From positions 1 through 20,244 of IMG/VR virus record IMGVR_UViG_3300028384_000838: 20,244 nt of DNA; one strand, given 5' to 3'. This DNA comes from a virus. The notes under the pieces are model-generated. The model was not told where the DNA came from, ran no database searches, and saw only the letters and a program-made list of their open reading frames with translations. The position numbers were made by a program, and so were the translations under genes. Of this stretch, positions 6,992-16,349 are shown piece by piece; positions within the stretch are counted from its first letter, which is position 1, and the number at the start of each line of letters is the position of its first letter.

Positions 6992-8905
6992 ATGGCAGAT
7001 AAAATAAAAAAAGATGTAAATTTAATTGGAAGGGATTTTGGAGAAATCAGAGAAAACCTCGTAGATTTTACCAAAGTTTATTTCCCACAAACCTACAATG
7101 ACTTCAACGAGTCATCGCCTGGTATGATGATTCTTGAATTAGCATCATATGTAGGTGATGTATTATCATACTATACTGATGTACAATTACGAGAGTCGTT
7201 GCTTGAACAAGCACAAGAGAAGAAAAACATATTTACAATCGCACAATCATTGGGATATAAACCCAAGCTAAATGTACCAGCTACTACAATATTAAGTATG
7301 TACCAACTTGTACCGGCTATCGGTAGTGGTGATAATGTTAGACCTGATTTTTCATATGCGTTGACAATTAAAGAAGGTGTTAAGGTTACTGCTCAATCAA
7401 ATAGTGATATTGAATTCTCAACTACACAAAAAGTTAGATTTAACTATTCATCTTCGTTTGACCCTACTGAGGTTTCTGTATATGAAATAGATGATAACAC
7501 AAATGAACCTATTAAATATCTTTTAAAGAAATATGTAAAGGCAGTTAGTGGTAAAGAAAAAACAGCTGAGTTTGAATTTGGTAGTCCTAAAATCTATGAC
7601 AAAATTAGACTATCAGATGATGATGGGTTGATAGATGTAATTTCAATTTCAGATGATGATGGTGACTCTTGGGCAAAGGTTGATTATTTAGGTCAAGACA
7701 CTGTATTTGAAGAAACCCCAAATACCGAAGACTACTCATTAGAGTATTCAGCGTATAATAGTGAAACTCCAGCATTGTTAAAATTAAAAAAAGTACCAAA
7801 GAGATACGTTACAAGAATAACTGATGATGGTGAAATTGTAATTCAGTTTGGTGCAGGTATATCCGCTAACTCCGATGAGGAGCTAGTTCCAAATCCAGAT
7901 AATGTTGGGTCTGCTCTATATAATTCCACGGGCGATATTAATCAAGGAATTGACCCATCAAACTTTATGTACACTAAAACATATGGGGTAGCGCCGGCTA
8001 ATACTACATTAACAGTTAAATATAGAGTTGGTAATGGTGTTATAGACAACGTAATATCACAGGACTTAACAGAAATATCTGAAGTTGTTGTGGAAACAAC
8101 TAAACTCGGATTAAATGGGTCATTGTATGATGATGCTGTTTCTTCAATAGCTGTAACCAATGAAGCTTCTGCTGCTGGTGGTAAATTTGAAGAAACAATT
8201 GAAGAAGTTCGTGAGAATGCTAAAGCATACTTTGCGGCTCAAAACAGGTCAGTAACACGAGAAGATTATCTTGTTAGAACATACGCACTACCACCTCAAT
8301 TTGGGTCTGTCGCAAAAGCATTTGTAGCTCCAGATTTTCAAATTAATACACTTTTAGATGATGGTAATGACCCAATACCAAACCCATTGGCTGTAAACTT
8401 ATATGTTCTTGGGTATGATTCTGATAAGAAGTTAAAACAACTAAATATTGCAACTAAACAAAACTTAGCAAATTACTTATCATTTTATAGAGTCTTAACA
8501 GACGCTATTAATATTAAAAGTGGTTATATTGTAAATGTAGGAATTGATTTTGAAATCATAGTTAAACCTAACTACAATTCAAACGAAGTTTTGTTAAAAT
8601 GTATTGAGAGAGTAAAGAATTATTTCAAAATAGATAAACGACAAATAAATCAACCTATATTGTTATCAGACATATACGTTATGTTAGATGAAGTGGATGG
8701 GGTTCAGTCGGTAGTAAGACCTGATAAAGATGATAATGGTGGATTACAAATAACAAATAAGTATGGTGGTACATACTCACCACATCGTTATGATATCAAA
8801 GGCGCTACAAAGAATGGAGTGGTGTATCCACCAAAAGACCCATCAATATTTGAAGTAAAATATCCTGATACGGATATTAGAGGTAGGGTAGTTCCGTTAT
8901 TTTAA
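6992..8905 (+). CDS. Baseplate wedge protein, gp6 / baseplate J-like
   Basis: This 637-residue protein is a gp6-like wedge subunit, near the 660 residues of T4 gp6. The N-terminal block is typical: DFTKVYFPQTYNDFNESSPG, then MMILELASYVGDVLSYYTD (about 26-65), then a helix leading to the IAQSLGYKPK motif. The C-terminal half carries the baseplate-J-like region, with REDYLVRTYALPP at about 426-438 and the strands and helices after it. The middle (about 100-360) is beta-rich and Asp-rich. In the contractile baseplate, gp6 dimers form the iris-like inner ring that rearranges on contraction, together with gp25 and gp7. AAGG lies ahead of the ATG. Confidence 0.92.
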   Translation: MADKIKKDVNLIGRDFGEIRENLVDFTKVYFPQTYNDFNESSPGMMILELASYVGDVLSYYTDVQLRESLLEQAQEKKNIFTIAQSLGYKPKLNVPATTILSMYQLVPAIGSGDNVRPDFSYALTIKEGVKVTAQSNSDIEFSTTQKVRFNYSSSFDPTEVSVYEIDDNTNEPIKYLLKKYVKAVSGKEKTAEFEFGSPKIYDKIRLSDDDGLIDVISISDDDGDSWAKVDYLGQDTVFEETPNTEDYSLEYSAYNSETPALLKLKKVPKRYVTRITDDGEIVIQFGAGISANSDEELVPNPDNVGSALYNSTGDINQGIDPSNFMYTKTYGVAPANTTLTVKYRVGNGVIDNVISQDLTEISEVVVETTKLGLNGSLYDDAVSSIAVTNEASAAGGKFEETIEEVRENAKAYFAAQNRSVTREDYLVRTYALPPQFGSVAKAFVAPDFQINTLLDDGNDPIPNPLAVNLYVLGYDSDKKLKQLNIATKQNLANYLSFYRVLTDAINIKSGYIVNVGIDFEIIVKPNYNSNEVLLKCIERVKNYFKIDKRQINQPILLSDIYVMLDEVDGVQSVVRPDKDDNGGLQITNKYGGTYSPHRYDIKGATKNGVVYPPKDPSIFEVKYPDTDIRGRVVPLF

Positions 8906-8914
8906 AGGTAGATT

Positions 8915-11005
8915 ATGATTTATAGAGTATATCCAAGTAAAGATACAACATTATACGAAGACTCTTCTCGTAAGTTACAAAATACGGGTAAAGATGAAAT
9001 TTTGGAAATCGGTAAATTCTATGATACCGATAACACTACTCTATTGGGTAATAGTAGAGCGTTGATTGAATTTGATATAACCGACATCTCAGCATCAATC
9101 GTATCAGGTGATATCACAACACCACAATATAGACTAAGATTAGAAAATATTGAGAGTCGTGAAATAGAGTCAAACTATGATTTATATGTATACCCAATAA
9201 AAGAATCTTGGACTGAGGGTGTTGGTTCTGAAGCTGATACACCACACAACACAAGTCATGCTACTTGGGTAAGTAGAAGTTTATCAAGTGATTGGGACTT
9301 AACAAACGCAACTGTTGATAGAGTATTGAACGCGGATGAGATACCAGCCTTAGAAGCATATTACAACTTCGCTGCCAATGCTGGAGCTTTTGAATTGGTT
9401 GAACCTATCAAAGGTGAGAAGGGTGACTCACCATCTCTTGTTGTAAGTGGTGGATTGTTGATACTATCAGCCTCTAACTTTGGTGGAGGTACTGCTAATG
9501 TTTCAGCATCGTTATCTGAAGATGAGGTTTACACAATCTCATTTGAATCTGATTTAGGTACATTAAGTGGTATTGATTTTAGAATATACAAGCCAGATGG
9601 GTCGTATTATGATGATTCTGAAGTTTACAATTATGTAAATTCAATAACTGGTAATCAGTCATACGAGATTTCATTTACAGGTTCTGCCGCAGTAGGTGGT
9701 AATACAACACATAAAGTACAATTTACATACTTTGACCAAAACGGAGCTAATGGGTCAGCTGGTACATTAGATAACTTTTTAATATATTCTGTTGTAGACC
9801 CAAGTGTAGTTTCATTTGACCAATTTAATATAAATGGTAATATTCCATCAACATATGTTTTAAACAATGGTGTAGAAAATACATCAGGTGTAACGGGGTC
9901 AGCCGTAGTTGAAAACTTTAAACTATTTATGACAGCTTCTGATTTTGGAGGTGCTACTTTAAATAGAATAGTACCTATACAAGAAGATGCTACATATACG
10001 GCTAGTTTTGATTTAGACCCAGGCACATTTCCAAACGAAAATGGTAGTGGTGAATCATTAGGTATCATATTTGATATCCAAGAACCAGATGGTAGAATAT
10101 TAGATTCATCTGAATATTTACAAGATTCCTACATATCAAGTGTAACCTCATCACAAAGTATTACGATTTACTTTACCGCAAATCAAACTGGAGACCATAA
10201 CTTTAGATTCACATTCTTTGGTAGTGGTAGTGGTGACTTTAGTGGGTCTCTTGATGCATTCAAAGTTATATCATTCAACGAATCATCGGAGGCTAGATTT
10301 ACGGATATAAAGTATGATGCACATTGGGCTGTAAATCAAGGTGGTGGTACTTGGTTTACCTCATCATTCGCAAGTGGGTCACACTATTACCAATCATTCA
10401 ATAAATACACAAATAATCTTGATGTAGAAGTTACTGATTATGTAAATGACTTTTTGGTAGGTGATAGAACTAATAATGGGTTTATTATCAAGAAGTCTAA
10501 AACTGATGAACAATCAACTACTAAGTTTGGTTCAATCAAGTTCTTCTCTTCAGATACCAATACAATCTACCCGCCAGTTCTTGAAGTACGTTGGGATGAT
10601 ACCTCATTCATTACAGGTTCATTAGACGCATTGGATTCTGATGATATGATTCTATATGTTAAGAATCTTGGAACTGAATATAAAGAATCATCTAAAGGTA
10701 AAATTAGAGTTTATGGTAGAGAGAGGTTTCCAGAAAGAACATTCTCAACTACATCAAATTATAAGTTAGTAAAATACTTACCAACTACCTCATATTACTC
10801 GGTAGTTGATGCTGATACCGAACAAGTAATTATTCCGTTTGATACTAATTATACTAAATTAAGTTGTGATTCAAGTGGTAACTACTTTAACTTCTGGTTC
10901 AATGGATTACAACCAGAGAGGTTTTATAAATTTGTGTTTAGAGTTGACCAAAATGGTACAACTAAATATTTTGATGACAACTTCTATTTTAAGGTGGTTA
11001 GGTAA
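8915..11005 (+). CDS. Virion protein with inserted tandem carbohydrate-binding-like domains
   Basis: This 696-residue protein appears built in layers. Residues 1-120 look like the start of a DNRLRE-type beta-sandwich (YPSKDTTLYEDSS, ALIEFDITD, SWTEG and a final TWVSR). Residues about 177-293 and 331-454 are two diverged copies of one beta-rich domain. The first fold then seems to resume at about 461-575 (GGGTWFTSS, a tract ending VTDYVNDFLVG, LEVRWDD). The last 100 residues (YLPTTSYYSVVDADTEQVI, LQPERFYKFVFRVD) resemble a conserved end module I recall from environmental phage virion proteins, with a fibronectin-III-like feel. It is probably a baseplate-attached adsorption or tail-surface protein. 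AAGGTAG lies ahead of the ATG, and the stop overlaps the next ATG by one base. The domain names rest on pattern recognition only. Confidence 0.72.
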   Translation: MIYRVYPSKDTTLYEDSSRKLQNTGKDEILEIGKFYDTDNTTLLGNSRALIEFDITDISASIVSGDITTPQYRLRLENIESREIESNYDLYVYPIKESWTEGVGSEADTPHNTSHATWVSRSLSSDWDLTNATVDRVLNADEIPALEAYYNFAANAGAFELVEPIKGEKGDSPSLVVSGGLLILSASNFGGGTANVSASLSEDEVYTISFESDLGTLSGIDFRIYKPDGSYYDDSEVYNYVNSITGNQSYEISFTGSAAVGGNTTHKVQFTYFDQNGANGSAGTLDNFLIYSVVDPSVVSFDQFNINGNIPSTYVLNNGVENTSGVTGSAVVENFKLFMTASDFGGATLNRIVPIQEDATYTASFDLDPGTFPNENGSGESLGIIFDIQEPDGRILDSSEYLQDSYISSVTSSQSITIYFTANQTGDHNFRFTFFGSGSGDFSGSLDAFKVISFNESSEARFTDIKYDAHWAVNQGGGTWFTSSFASGSHYYQSFNKYTNNLDVEVTDYVNDFLVGDRTNNGFIIKKSKTDEQSTTKFGSIKFFSSDTNTIYPPVLEVRWDDTSFITGSLDALDSDDMILYVKNLGTEYKESSKGKIRVYGRERFPERTFSTTSNYKLVKYLPTTSYYSVVDADTEQVIIPFDTNYTKLSCDSSGNYFNFWFNGLQPERFYKFVFRVDQNGTTKYFDDNFYFKVVR
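9443..10276 (+). repeat. Diverged tandem domain duplication inside the 696-residue protein
   Basis: Copy 1 spans about 9443-9793 (residues 177-293) and copy 2 about 9905-10276 (residues 331-454). Matched blocks in order are: SASNFGGGTAN versus TASDFGGATLN; SEDEVYTISFESDLGT versus QEDATYTASFDLDPGT; IDFRIYKPDG versus IIFDIQEPDG; QSYEISFT versus QSITIYFT; and SAGTLDNF versus FSGSLDAF. Similarity is at protein level only, so the duplication is old. The pattern resembles carbohydrate-binding jelly-roll domains. Confidence 0.7.
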
Positions 11006-11436
11006 TGGCAGATAGAGAAATAAAAAGAAATGTACGAGGTCAAATAGTATCATATACTATACCAGCGCCAAACGACTCTACTGTTGGCACACCAACATAT
11101 GGAAAAGTATATATGGACAATGGTGAAGATGGTAAAACTTTTGTTGAAAGATTCTCAAAATCATCAGTACAATCCAATTTAGATGTATCAATTTCCGAGT
11201 TATCTTTTGAATTTCCATCAATAAACTCAAATGTAAATGTCAGAGGAGTGGTAAATTATGGTTCAGCAATTGCATTTGCCGGTGGATTTAATTCAGCAAC
11301 AAATGCATCTGGCGTAGCAGCGGTAGGTAATCCCGGTGGGGGTGGTAACCCAAGTGCTGGTAGTGGGTATGGAAACGCTGGAATAGTTGATTATACAGGT
11401 GGTGGTTATTCATACGACTACTTCGGAGACTCGTAA
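11005..11436 (+). CDS. Small Gly-rich virion-cluster protein
   Basis: This 143-residue protein has a beta-rich N-terminal two thirds (about 1-95; VRGQIVSYTIPAPN, then VSISELSFEFPS). A Gly/Asn/Ser-rich low-complexity tail follows (about 108-140) and ends in YSYDYFGDS. The tail resembles flexible linkers in neighbouring virion proteins. It overlaps the previous gene by one base (TAATG). No motif allows a functional call. It is probably a minor baseplate or fibre-attachment component, by context. Confidence 0.68.
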   Translation: MADREIKRNVRGQIVSYTIPAPNDSTVGTPTYGKVYMDNGEDGKTFVERFSKSSVQSNLDVSISELSFEFPSINSNVNVRGVVNYGSAIAFAGGFNSATNASGVAAVGNPGGGGNPSAGSGYGNAGIVDYTGGGYSYDYFGDS

Positions 11437-11449
11437 AATAGGAGTTTAA

Positions 11450-12031
11450 ATGTTTTATTTTAAAATTGGTGACATTGAAACAACTACTCCTTGGGAATCT
11501 CCAAGGAAAGATAGATTTATAGGATGGTGGAATTCATTTAAAAACGAAGTTGACTTATCTGATTATAAAGTTTATTTAGTAGGGTCATTTGCTGAAAATA
11601 TGTATGGGGCTAGTATACCGACTATGGATGTTGATATTGTTTTAAGAAACGAAGTTAAATGTCATAGGTCATTAAAAAACATATTAGACACCGCGATGGT
11701 ATTGGGATTTCAAAATAAAATATTTATAGACATAAAATGGATATGTGAAAACGTGTGGACAGAACACTTAGGTCTTAGAAATAAATGCCCTCGTGTTAGT
11801 AAGTCAAATACATTTCATAGAATCAAAAATTATAAAAGAAGTAAAAAACAATATAGTGGTATTTTAACTGAACAATTAATACATTCACCAAGTACTAAAA
11901 TAAAAGAACTACCATATGGATTATATGAAGTTGAGGGATATGATTATCATACGGCTTCAAAGGTTAGAAAAAGAATTAGAGAAAATATTTATAATGGTAG
12001 TTATATGGATTTAAAGAATGCCCTTAGATAG
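11450..12031 (+). CDS. Nucleotidyltransferase-like protein (MNT/pol-beta fold)
   Basis: This 193-residue protein carries the pattern of the minimal nucleotidyltransferase (DNA polymerase beta-like) fold. It has G45-S46 in VYLVGSFAEN, D60 and D62 in MDVDIVL 14 residues later, and a third acidic residue, D94, in KIFIDIKW. This matches the GS-x(9-13)-DxD layout with a later Asp that binds the metals for nucleotide transfer. The C-terminal half is basic and carries no recognised partner domain. It has the clearest Shine-Dalgarno of the region (AGGAG). Its end overlaps the 1422-residue gene by 14 bases in another frame, so it belongs to the late operon. Substrate is unknown; options are adding nucleotides to tRNA, to a toxin-type target or to a protein. 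An inactive structural role is less likely because all three acidic residues are present. Confidence 0.65.
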   Translation: MFYFKIGDIETTTPWESPRKDRFIGWWNSFKNEVDLSDYKVYLVGSFAENMYGASIPTMDVDIVLRNEVKCHRSLKNILDTAMVLGFQNKIFIDIKWICENVWTEHLGLRNKCPRVSKSNTFHRIKNYKRSKKQYSGILTEQLIHSPSTKIKELPYGLYEVEGYDYHTASKVRKRIRENIYNGSYMDLKNALR

Positions 12032-15000
12032 ATTTACAAATACGGATGAAGTTTTTTCAAAAACACCCACATTTGGTGATACATTTTCACCAGATGATTT
12101 GGCTTTAATAGGTGGTGATGTTAGTATCATACCCCTAAGAAGTAAGGATGTTAATGGAATATCTCCCATAACAACTGTTGAGGTTGAGAAACATTACTAT
12201 TCTCAAAATACATTGTTAGGGTCATCTTATGCAACTCCATTAAACGTAAGTGGTAATGATTCTCTCGGATACACAATATATGTTAAACCTGAGGAGGATA
12301 TTAGAGCCGCTGGATATTTTAGTGGAACATATGATGTAGTCTATAACTTCTTCCATAATGTATCAGGTGTTAAAGTATCAGAAATTTCTGCCAATAGAAA
12401 AGAGGTAAAGTTAACATCTACTACACCAAACGGATTAGGTTCATTTAAAAACCTATTTCAAGGTACAACACGGAGTACTGAAAATTCATTTGTAGATAGT
12501 AACAAGTTTTTACCAGCACATTTAAATTTCGGTAACAATAGTACAACTCCAATTTTGAATGCTGAATTCTTTGGAGTATTGGGTGGAACGTATCAAGCAA
12601 CTCTTGATTATCCAGGAGAAGGTGGTGGGTTGGTATGGTATCCTGTATCTGATAGAGTTTTAGAGCAAGACTTTGGGCCTGATAATGAAAGTGAATGGCA
12701 GACTTTTGTAGAAGTAGACCTAAATGATTCGGTAACAATTGGCGCTTTTACAAATGTTAAGGTAACGGGTAGATTTGATAAATTTAAATTAGTAAGAAAT
12801 CCTGACTCAACTTTATTTTGGGTAAGAAAAGGAGACCCCCAACCACTGAGTCCAGAAGAAGTACCAGCAGATGTTCCCGAATCATTAAGAACAGCAGCTG
12901 ACCCAAACGCTAGCATTTACACGGGTGTGGCTAATAAACCATCATCTATTCAATATAGAGCGTTTGATAGGTCGTTACAAAGTGTAGACCAGGTAATAGT
13001 AAAGTTATACACACCACTACCTGATTCAGTACGGATAAATGATACTTTAAAAATATCATTGGAATTATTAAATTCTTATATTGAAAGAATTATAGTATAT
13101 CCTGAAATTGAATCAACATTACAAACCCCATTCTTCTCAGACCCAAATTACAAAGTTGAGGTTGAAACAAATAAAGGAAGTAGTGGTGAGTTTGAAAGCT
13201 GGACTACCTTATTAGATGCAAACTACCCAACAAATCAAAAAATAATTGATAAACTATTTAGTGGGTCGTTGGGTAATACAAAATTAAACATAGACTACTC
13301 CGACTTTAAAAACTTTGTAAACTTCTCTTCCGCTACTGAACGAGTTGAGAATTTTGTGTATAAAATTCAAGAGATAGAAAGATATAATTCAAGAATTGAA
13401 TTGTTAGAAGGTGTGAGTGGTTCTGACGCATTAACGAACATATCATCTTCTAAAACAAGAAGAGACAACTTAATAGGTGGGTTTGATGACTTTGAATATT
13501 GGATGTACTATAACAATGATTCATCATTATATTCACATTACTCATCATCAGCATTTACAATTGAACCATACCCTAAAGTAACTCGTGTTCCACACACACT
13601 ATACGACTTTACTTCAAGTAATGCTACTGATTGGTACAACTCAGTAATAGATAGCGCATCTGTATATGATGCTCAGAATCCAAATAGATTACGAAATATA
13701 ATTCCAGTTAGCATCCAAGAAGGTGAAACTAATTCAGAATATGTAACATTCGTAGATATGTTGGGTCAACATTTTGATATTTCTTGGAATTATATTAAGT
13801 CTATTATATCAATAAACCAGCGAGAAGAACATCCATTAGATGGTGTATCAAATGGGTTGTTAGAAGTTATAGCAAACTCAATGGGCTGGAAATTATATAA
13901 TGGGTATTCCGACACTTCATTGTGGCAATATGAATTTGGAGTTAATTCAGATGGTAGCCCAATCCAATCGGGCTCATTATATTCTAAGTCAACTAAATTG
14001 ATTGTAGAAGAAACTTGGAGACGGTTGGTAAATAACCTACCAGATATCTACAAATCAAAAGGTACGGCTCGTTCGTTTAAAACATTACTATCATCATATG
14101 GTATACCACAAGCATTTTTAAAACTAAGAGAGTATGGTGGGCCAAGAATTCAAGATGACAAAAACCAATATGAACACGAGAGATTTGTATACAAATTACA
14201 AGCATCTCCATCAAAGTATATATCAAATCCTTGGGATGATATCCAATCTGATAGGCCGGATTCAATTGAGGTTATAGGTAAATTACCTAAACAAAACTAC
14301 CACATCCTACGATTGAACAGTACGGGTGGTAACATTGATTGTTATTGGGATTATGACTCAGATGAACAAACCGCAAGGATTAGAGCTACTTGGCCTAATG
14401 GTGCTATAAGTTCAAGTTATGTACCCTATGTGAATCGTAGAGAAGTTGTATTTACATTAAATTCATCATCTATTGATATTAGGGCTGCTTGGGTTGATGA
14501 TTGGGGAAATGTATTAGCAAATCCAACCGCATCTAAAACGGGAACTGATTCTGACTTTGAAGGGGTTTGGTCTGCTGTTGGTACGGTAAGAGTTCCAGGA
14601 CCAACGACTGATTTGAACGTAAACTCTTATGAAACTGCAAGTATTCAAGAGATTAGATATTATCGTGATGGTATTACAAATGAAATTGTAGAAGCTCACG
14701 CTAAAAATAGAGAAGCATACTTTAGTGATGATAACACTACGGATTTAGATATTGACACATCATACGATAAGTTAATGTACCGAATATTTCCCGATAGTAG
14801 TTTTACCACCAATACATCCTCTATAAGTTCTATCCACCCAAATCAGAAATTTACATCATCTGATAGTGGGTTAGTGTTATCAGCATCATTGGTAAATATG
14901 AAACCATTGGATTTAGTTGGAGAAGTAGATACTCAATTTGTAACAATTCCATCAGCGGGTGCACTAAACTTATCAAATAAAAAAGTTAGAGTGGAGTCCT

Positions 15001-16286
15001 CTTCTCTTAGAGGGCCGTTACAAGTTGATAAGTCTAATGAGTTAAGTCAATACGACTTTGCTAGTACTGACTCAAATTTACTTGGGACATATTTCTCAAC
15101 AACCGATACTGTTAATTTTGATATTTACGCATCCGAAGGTTACTTTGAGATAGATGACCTAATTGGTGATACTGATGTCAGAAACAACGATGGGTACGAT
15201 GACTTGGATTACAGAGCTAGAAACTACTTCCAAAAGTATACATCAGCTACCGCATTAGGATTAATACTTGATATTTTATCAAGATATGATATGTCAATAT
15301 TTGATTCAATGAAACAACTTTTACCAGCTCGTGTAGATTGGCATAAAGGTATTTTAATTGAACCACATATATTTGAAAGAAACAATTATAAGAGACCTGA
15401 GGGTATTTCTTACACTAAACACGCATATGAAAATGATGACTCTCCAATTGGAATTGTTAGTATTATCACAGGGTCATATGATGTATATACAAGTAGCATC
15501 GCTTCAACTCCATTCAATGCCTCTATTTACAAATACGAGGACATTCAAAGATTAAGTTCTTCAGGTGAATACTTTAGTGACACAAACCCATATTGGGAAT
15601 ACTCACCAACTGGGTCTACTATATTAAAAGCAAGACCTTCTTTAGTTTATACTGAGTTAGAATTTTTCTACTCTACTGAAGAAAGTGCATCTAAAGGTGT
15701 TGACTTTGCAAACTCATCATCGTATGTTTATGCGGAAGTACAAGATACACGTTTGTCGTTGGCTATGGAGAACCTTCTATATAATGGGTGTAAAGTTACA
15801 AGTGATTCACTAACAACGGATTCATTGGACACACCCGATGGTGAACCTGTAATTGTAGTAACAGCAGTTGACCCAAATACCTTAATATACAGTACTACTG
15901 GCGTTGGAGTTGGTTCTGGTAGAGGTGCTGGCTCTGGTAGGGGGAGTGGTAAACCACCAAAAACAATAGAGCAAGTTAAGAAAGTTCCTGTTGAAGACTT
16001 AGTTGCTGTACAACAATATATCAAAACAAACGAACGTACCGATACGGTAAATAAAGGAACTGATATAGCGTCACTACGAGATATACTTCAACCAAGACCA
16101 ATACTTGCTAAGAAGGTGAATATACGACCATTAGCACGACCTGCTACTAAACAATCTATACAAATTGGATTGGGAAGTAATTCATCACCAACACAACAAG
16201 TTAGTATTATCCCAAGCGCTCTGAACGCTGCAATTGATAGAGGTCTTAGAAATAGAAGACGCAGACAATATAGGGATAGACTCTAA
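12018..16286 (+). CDS. Giant composite baseplate/tail virion protein (1422 aa)
   Basis: This is the largest gene in the window. Residues about 430-470 hold a conserved block (LNIDYSDFKNFVNFSSATER, then a helix ending in KIQEIERYNSRIELL). Residues 575-596 (MLGQHFDISWNYIKSI) and 667-697 (WRRLVNNLPDIYKSKGTARS, then LLSSYGIP) look like tail-protein-I or gp7-like wedge segments. Residues about 750-900 look like a LamG-type jelly-roll closed by IQEIRYYRDGITNEIVEAHA. Residues about 1040-1130 carry another block I recall from large phage structural proteins (GYFEIDDLIGD, FDSMKQLLPARVDWHKGI, EPHIFERNNYKRP). A Gly/Ser/Arg linker lies at 1295-1313 and the end is very basic (RNRRRRQYRDRL). It is probably a wedge protein that also projects a binding domain. 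The start overlaps the nucleotidyltransferase gene by 14 bases. Confidence 0.78.
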   Translation: MPLDRFTNTDEVFSKTPTFGDTFSPDDLALIGGDVSIIPLRSKDVNGISPITTVEVEKHYYSQNTLLGSSYATPLNVSGNDSLGYTIYVKPEEDIRAAGYFSGTYDVVYNFFHNVSGVKVSEISANRKEVKLTSTTPNGLGSFKNLFQGTTRSTENSFVDSNKFLPAHLNFGNNSTTPILNAEFFGVLGGTYQATLDYPGEGGGLVWYPVSDRVLEQDFGPDNESEWQTFVEVDLNDSVTIGAFTNVKVTGRFDKFKLVRNPDSTLFWVRKGDPQPLSPEEVPADVPESLRTAADPNASIYTGVANKPSSIQYRAFDRSLQSVDQVIVKLYTPLPDSVRINDTLKISLELLNSYIERIIVYPEIESTLQTPFFSDPNYKVEVETNKGSSGEFESWTTLLDANYPTNQKIIDKLFSGSLGNTKLNIDYSDFKNFVNFSSATERVENFVYKIQEIERYNSRIELLEGVSGSDALTNISSSKTRRDNLIGGFDDFEYWMYYNNDSSLYSHYSSSAFTIEPYPKVTRVPHTLYDFTSSNATDWYNSVIDSASVYDAQNPNRLRNIIPVSIQEGETNSEYVTFVDMLGQHFDISWNYIKSIISINQREEHPLDGVSNGLLEVIANSMGWKLYNGYSDTSLWQYEFGVNSDGSPIQSGSLYSKSTKLIVEETWRRLVNNLPDIYKSKGTARSFKTLLSSYGIPQAFLKLREYGGPRIQDDKNQYEHERFVYKLQASPSKYISNPWDDIQSDRPDSIEVIGKLPKQNYHILRLNSTGGNIDCYWDYDSDEQTARIRATWPNGAISSSYVPYVNRREVVFTLNSSSIDIRAAWVDDWGNVLANPTASKTGTDSDFEGVWSAVGTVRVPGPTTDLNVNSYETASIQEIRYYRDGITNEIVEAHAKNREAYFSDDNTTDLDIDTSYDKLMYRIFPDSSFTTNTSSISSIHPNQKFTSSDSGLVLSASLVNMKPLDLVGEVDTQFVTIPSAGALNLSNKKVRVESSSLRGPLQVDKSNELSQYDFASTDSNLLGTYFSTTDTVNFDIYASEGYFEIDDLIGDTDVRNNDGYDDLDYRARNYFQKYTSATALGLILDILSRYDMSIFDSMKQLLPARVDWHKGILIEPHIFERNNYKRPEGISYTKHAYENDDSPIGIVSIITGSYDVYTSSIASTPFNASIYKYEDIQRLSSSGEYFSDTNPYWEYSPTGSTILKARPSLVYTELEFFYSTEESASKGVDFANSSSYVYAEVQDTRLSLAMENLLYNGCKVTSDSLTTDSLDTPDGEPVIVVTAVDPNTLIYSTTGVGVGSGRGAGSGRGSGKPPKTIEQVKKVPVEDLVAVQQYIKTNERTDTVNKGTDIASLRDILQPRPILAKKVNIRPLARPATKQSIQIGLGSNSSPTQQVSIIPSALNAAIDRGLRNRRRRQYRDRL

Positions 16287-16300
16287 AATGATTTAAAAAT

Positions 16301-16335
16301 AAAAAAAACTATATTTATATAAAGTAAAACTAAAC
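16301..16335 (+). promoter_or_regulatory. Probable promoter and leader ahead of the tail-protein genes
   Basis: The 63-base gap 16287-16349 contains AAACTATATTTATA at 16307-16320, which runs into TATAAAG (16319-16325). An A-rich leader with AGGAAAA (about 16337-16343) follows, ahead of the ATG at 16350. A TATA-type box about 25-30 bases before the ATG fits a late promoter read by a gp55-like factor, though it is not the exact T4 TATAAATA. AAACTATATTT also occurs at 761-771, just before the gene at 783. No G+C-rich terminator stem is visible in the gap. Confidence 0.45.
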
Positions 16336-16349
16336 AAGGAAAAACAATT

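Noticed and set aside
9655-10068. 137-residue open frame on the minus strand
   Set aside because: It lies wholly inside the 696-residue gene. It is low in complexity, lacks recognisable motifs and runs against the uniform gene direction.
11450-12031. Nucleotidyltransferase-like gene as half of a toxin-antitoxin pair
   Set aside because: No HEPN or other partner gene is adjacent. Both neighbours are virion proteins, so a two-gene module is not supported.
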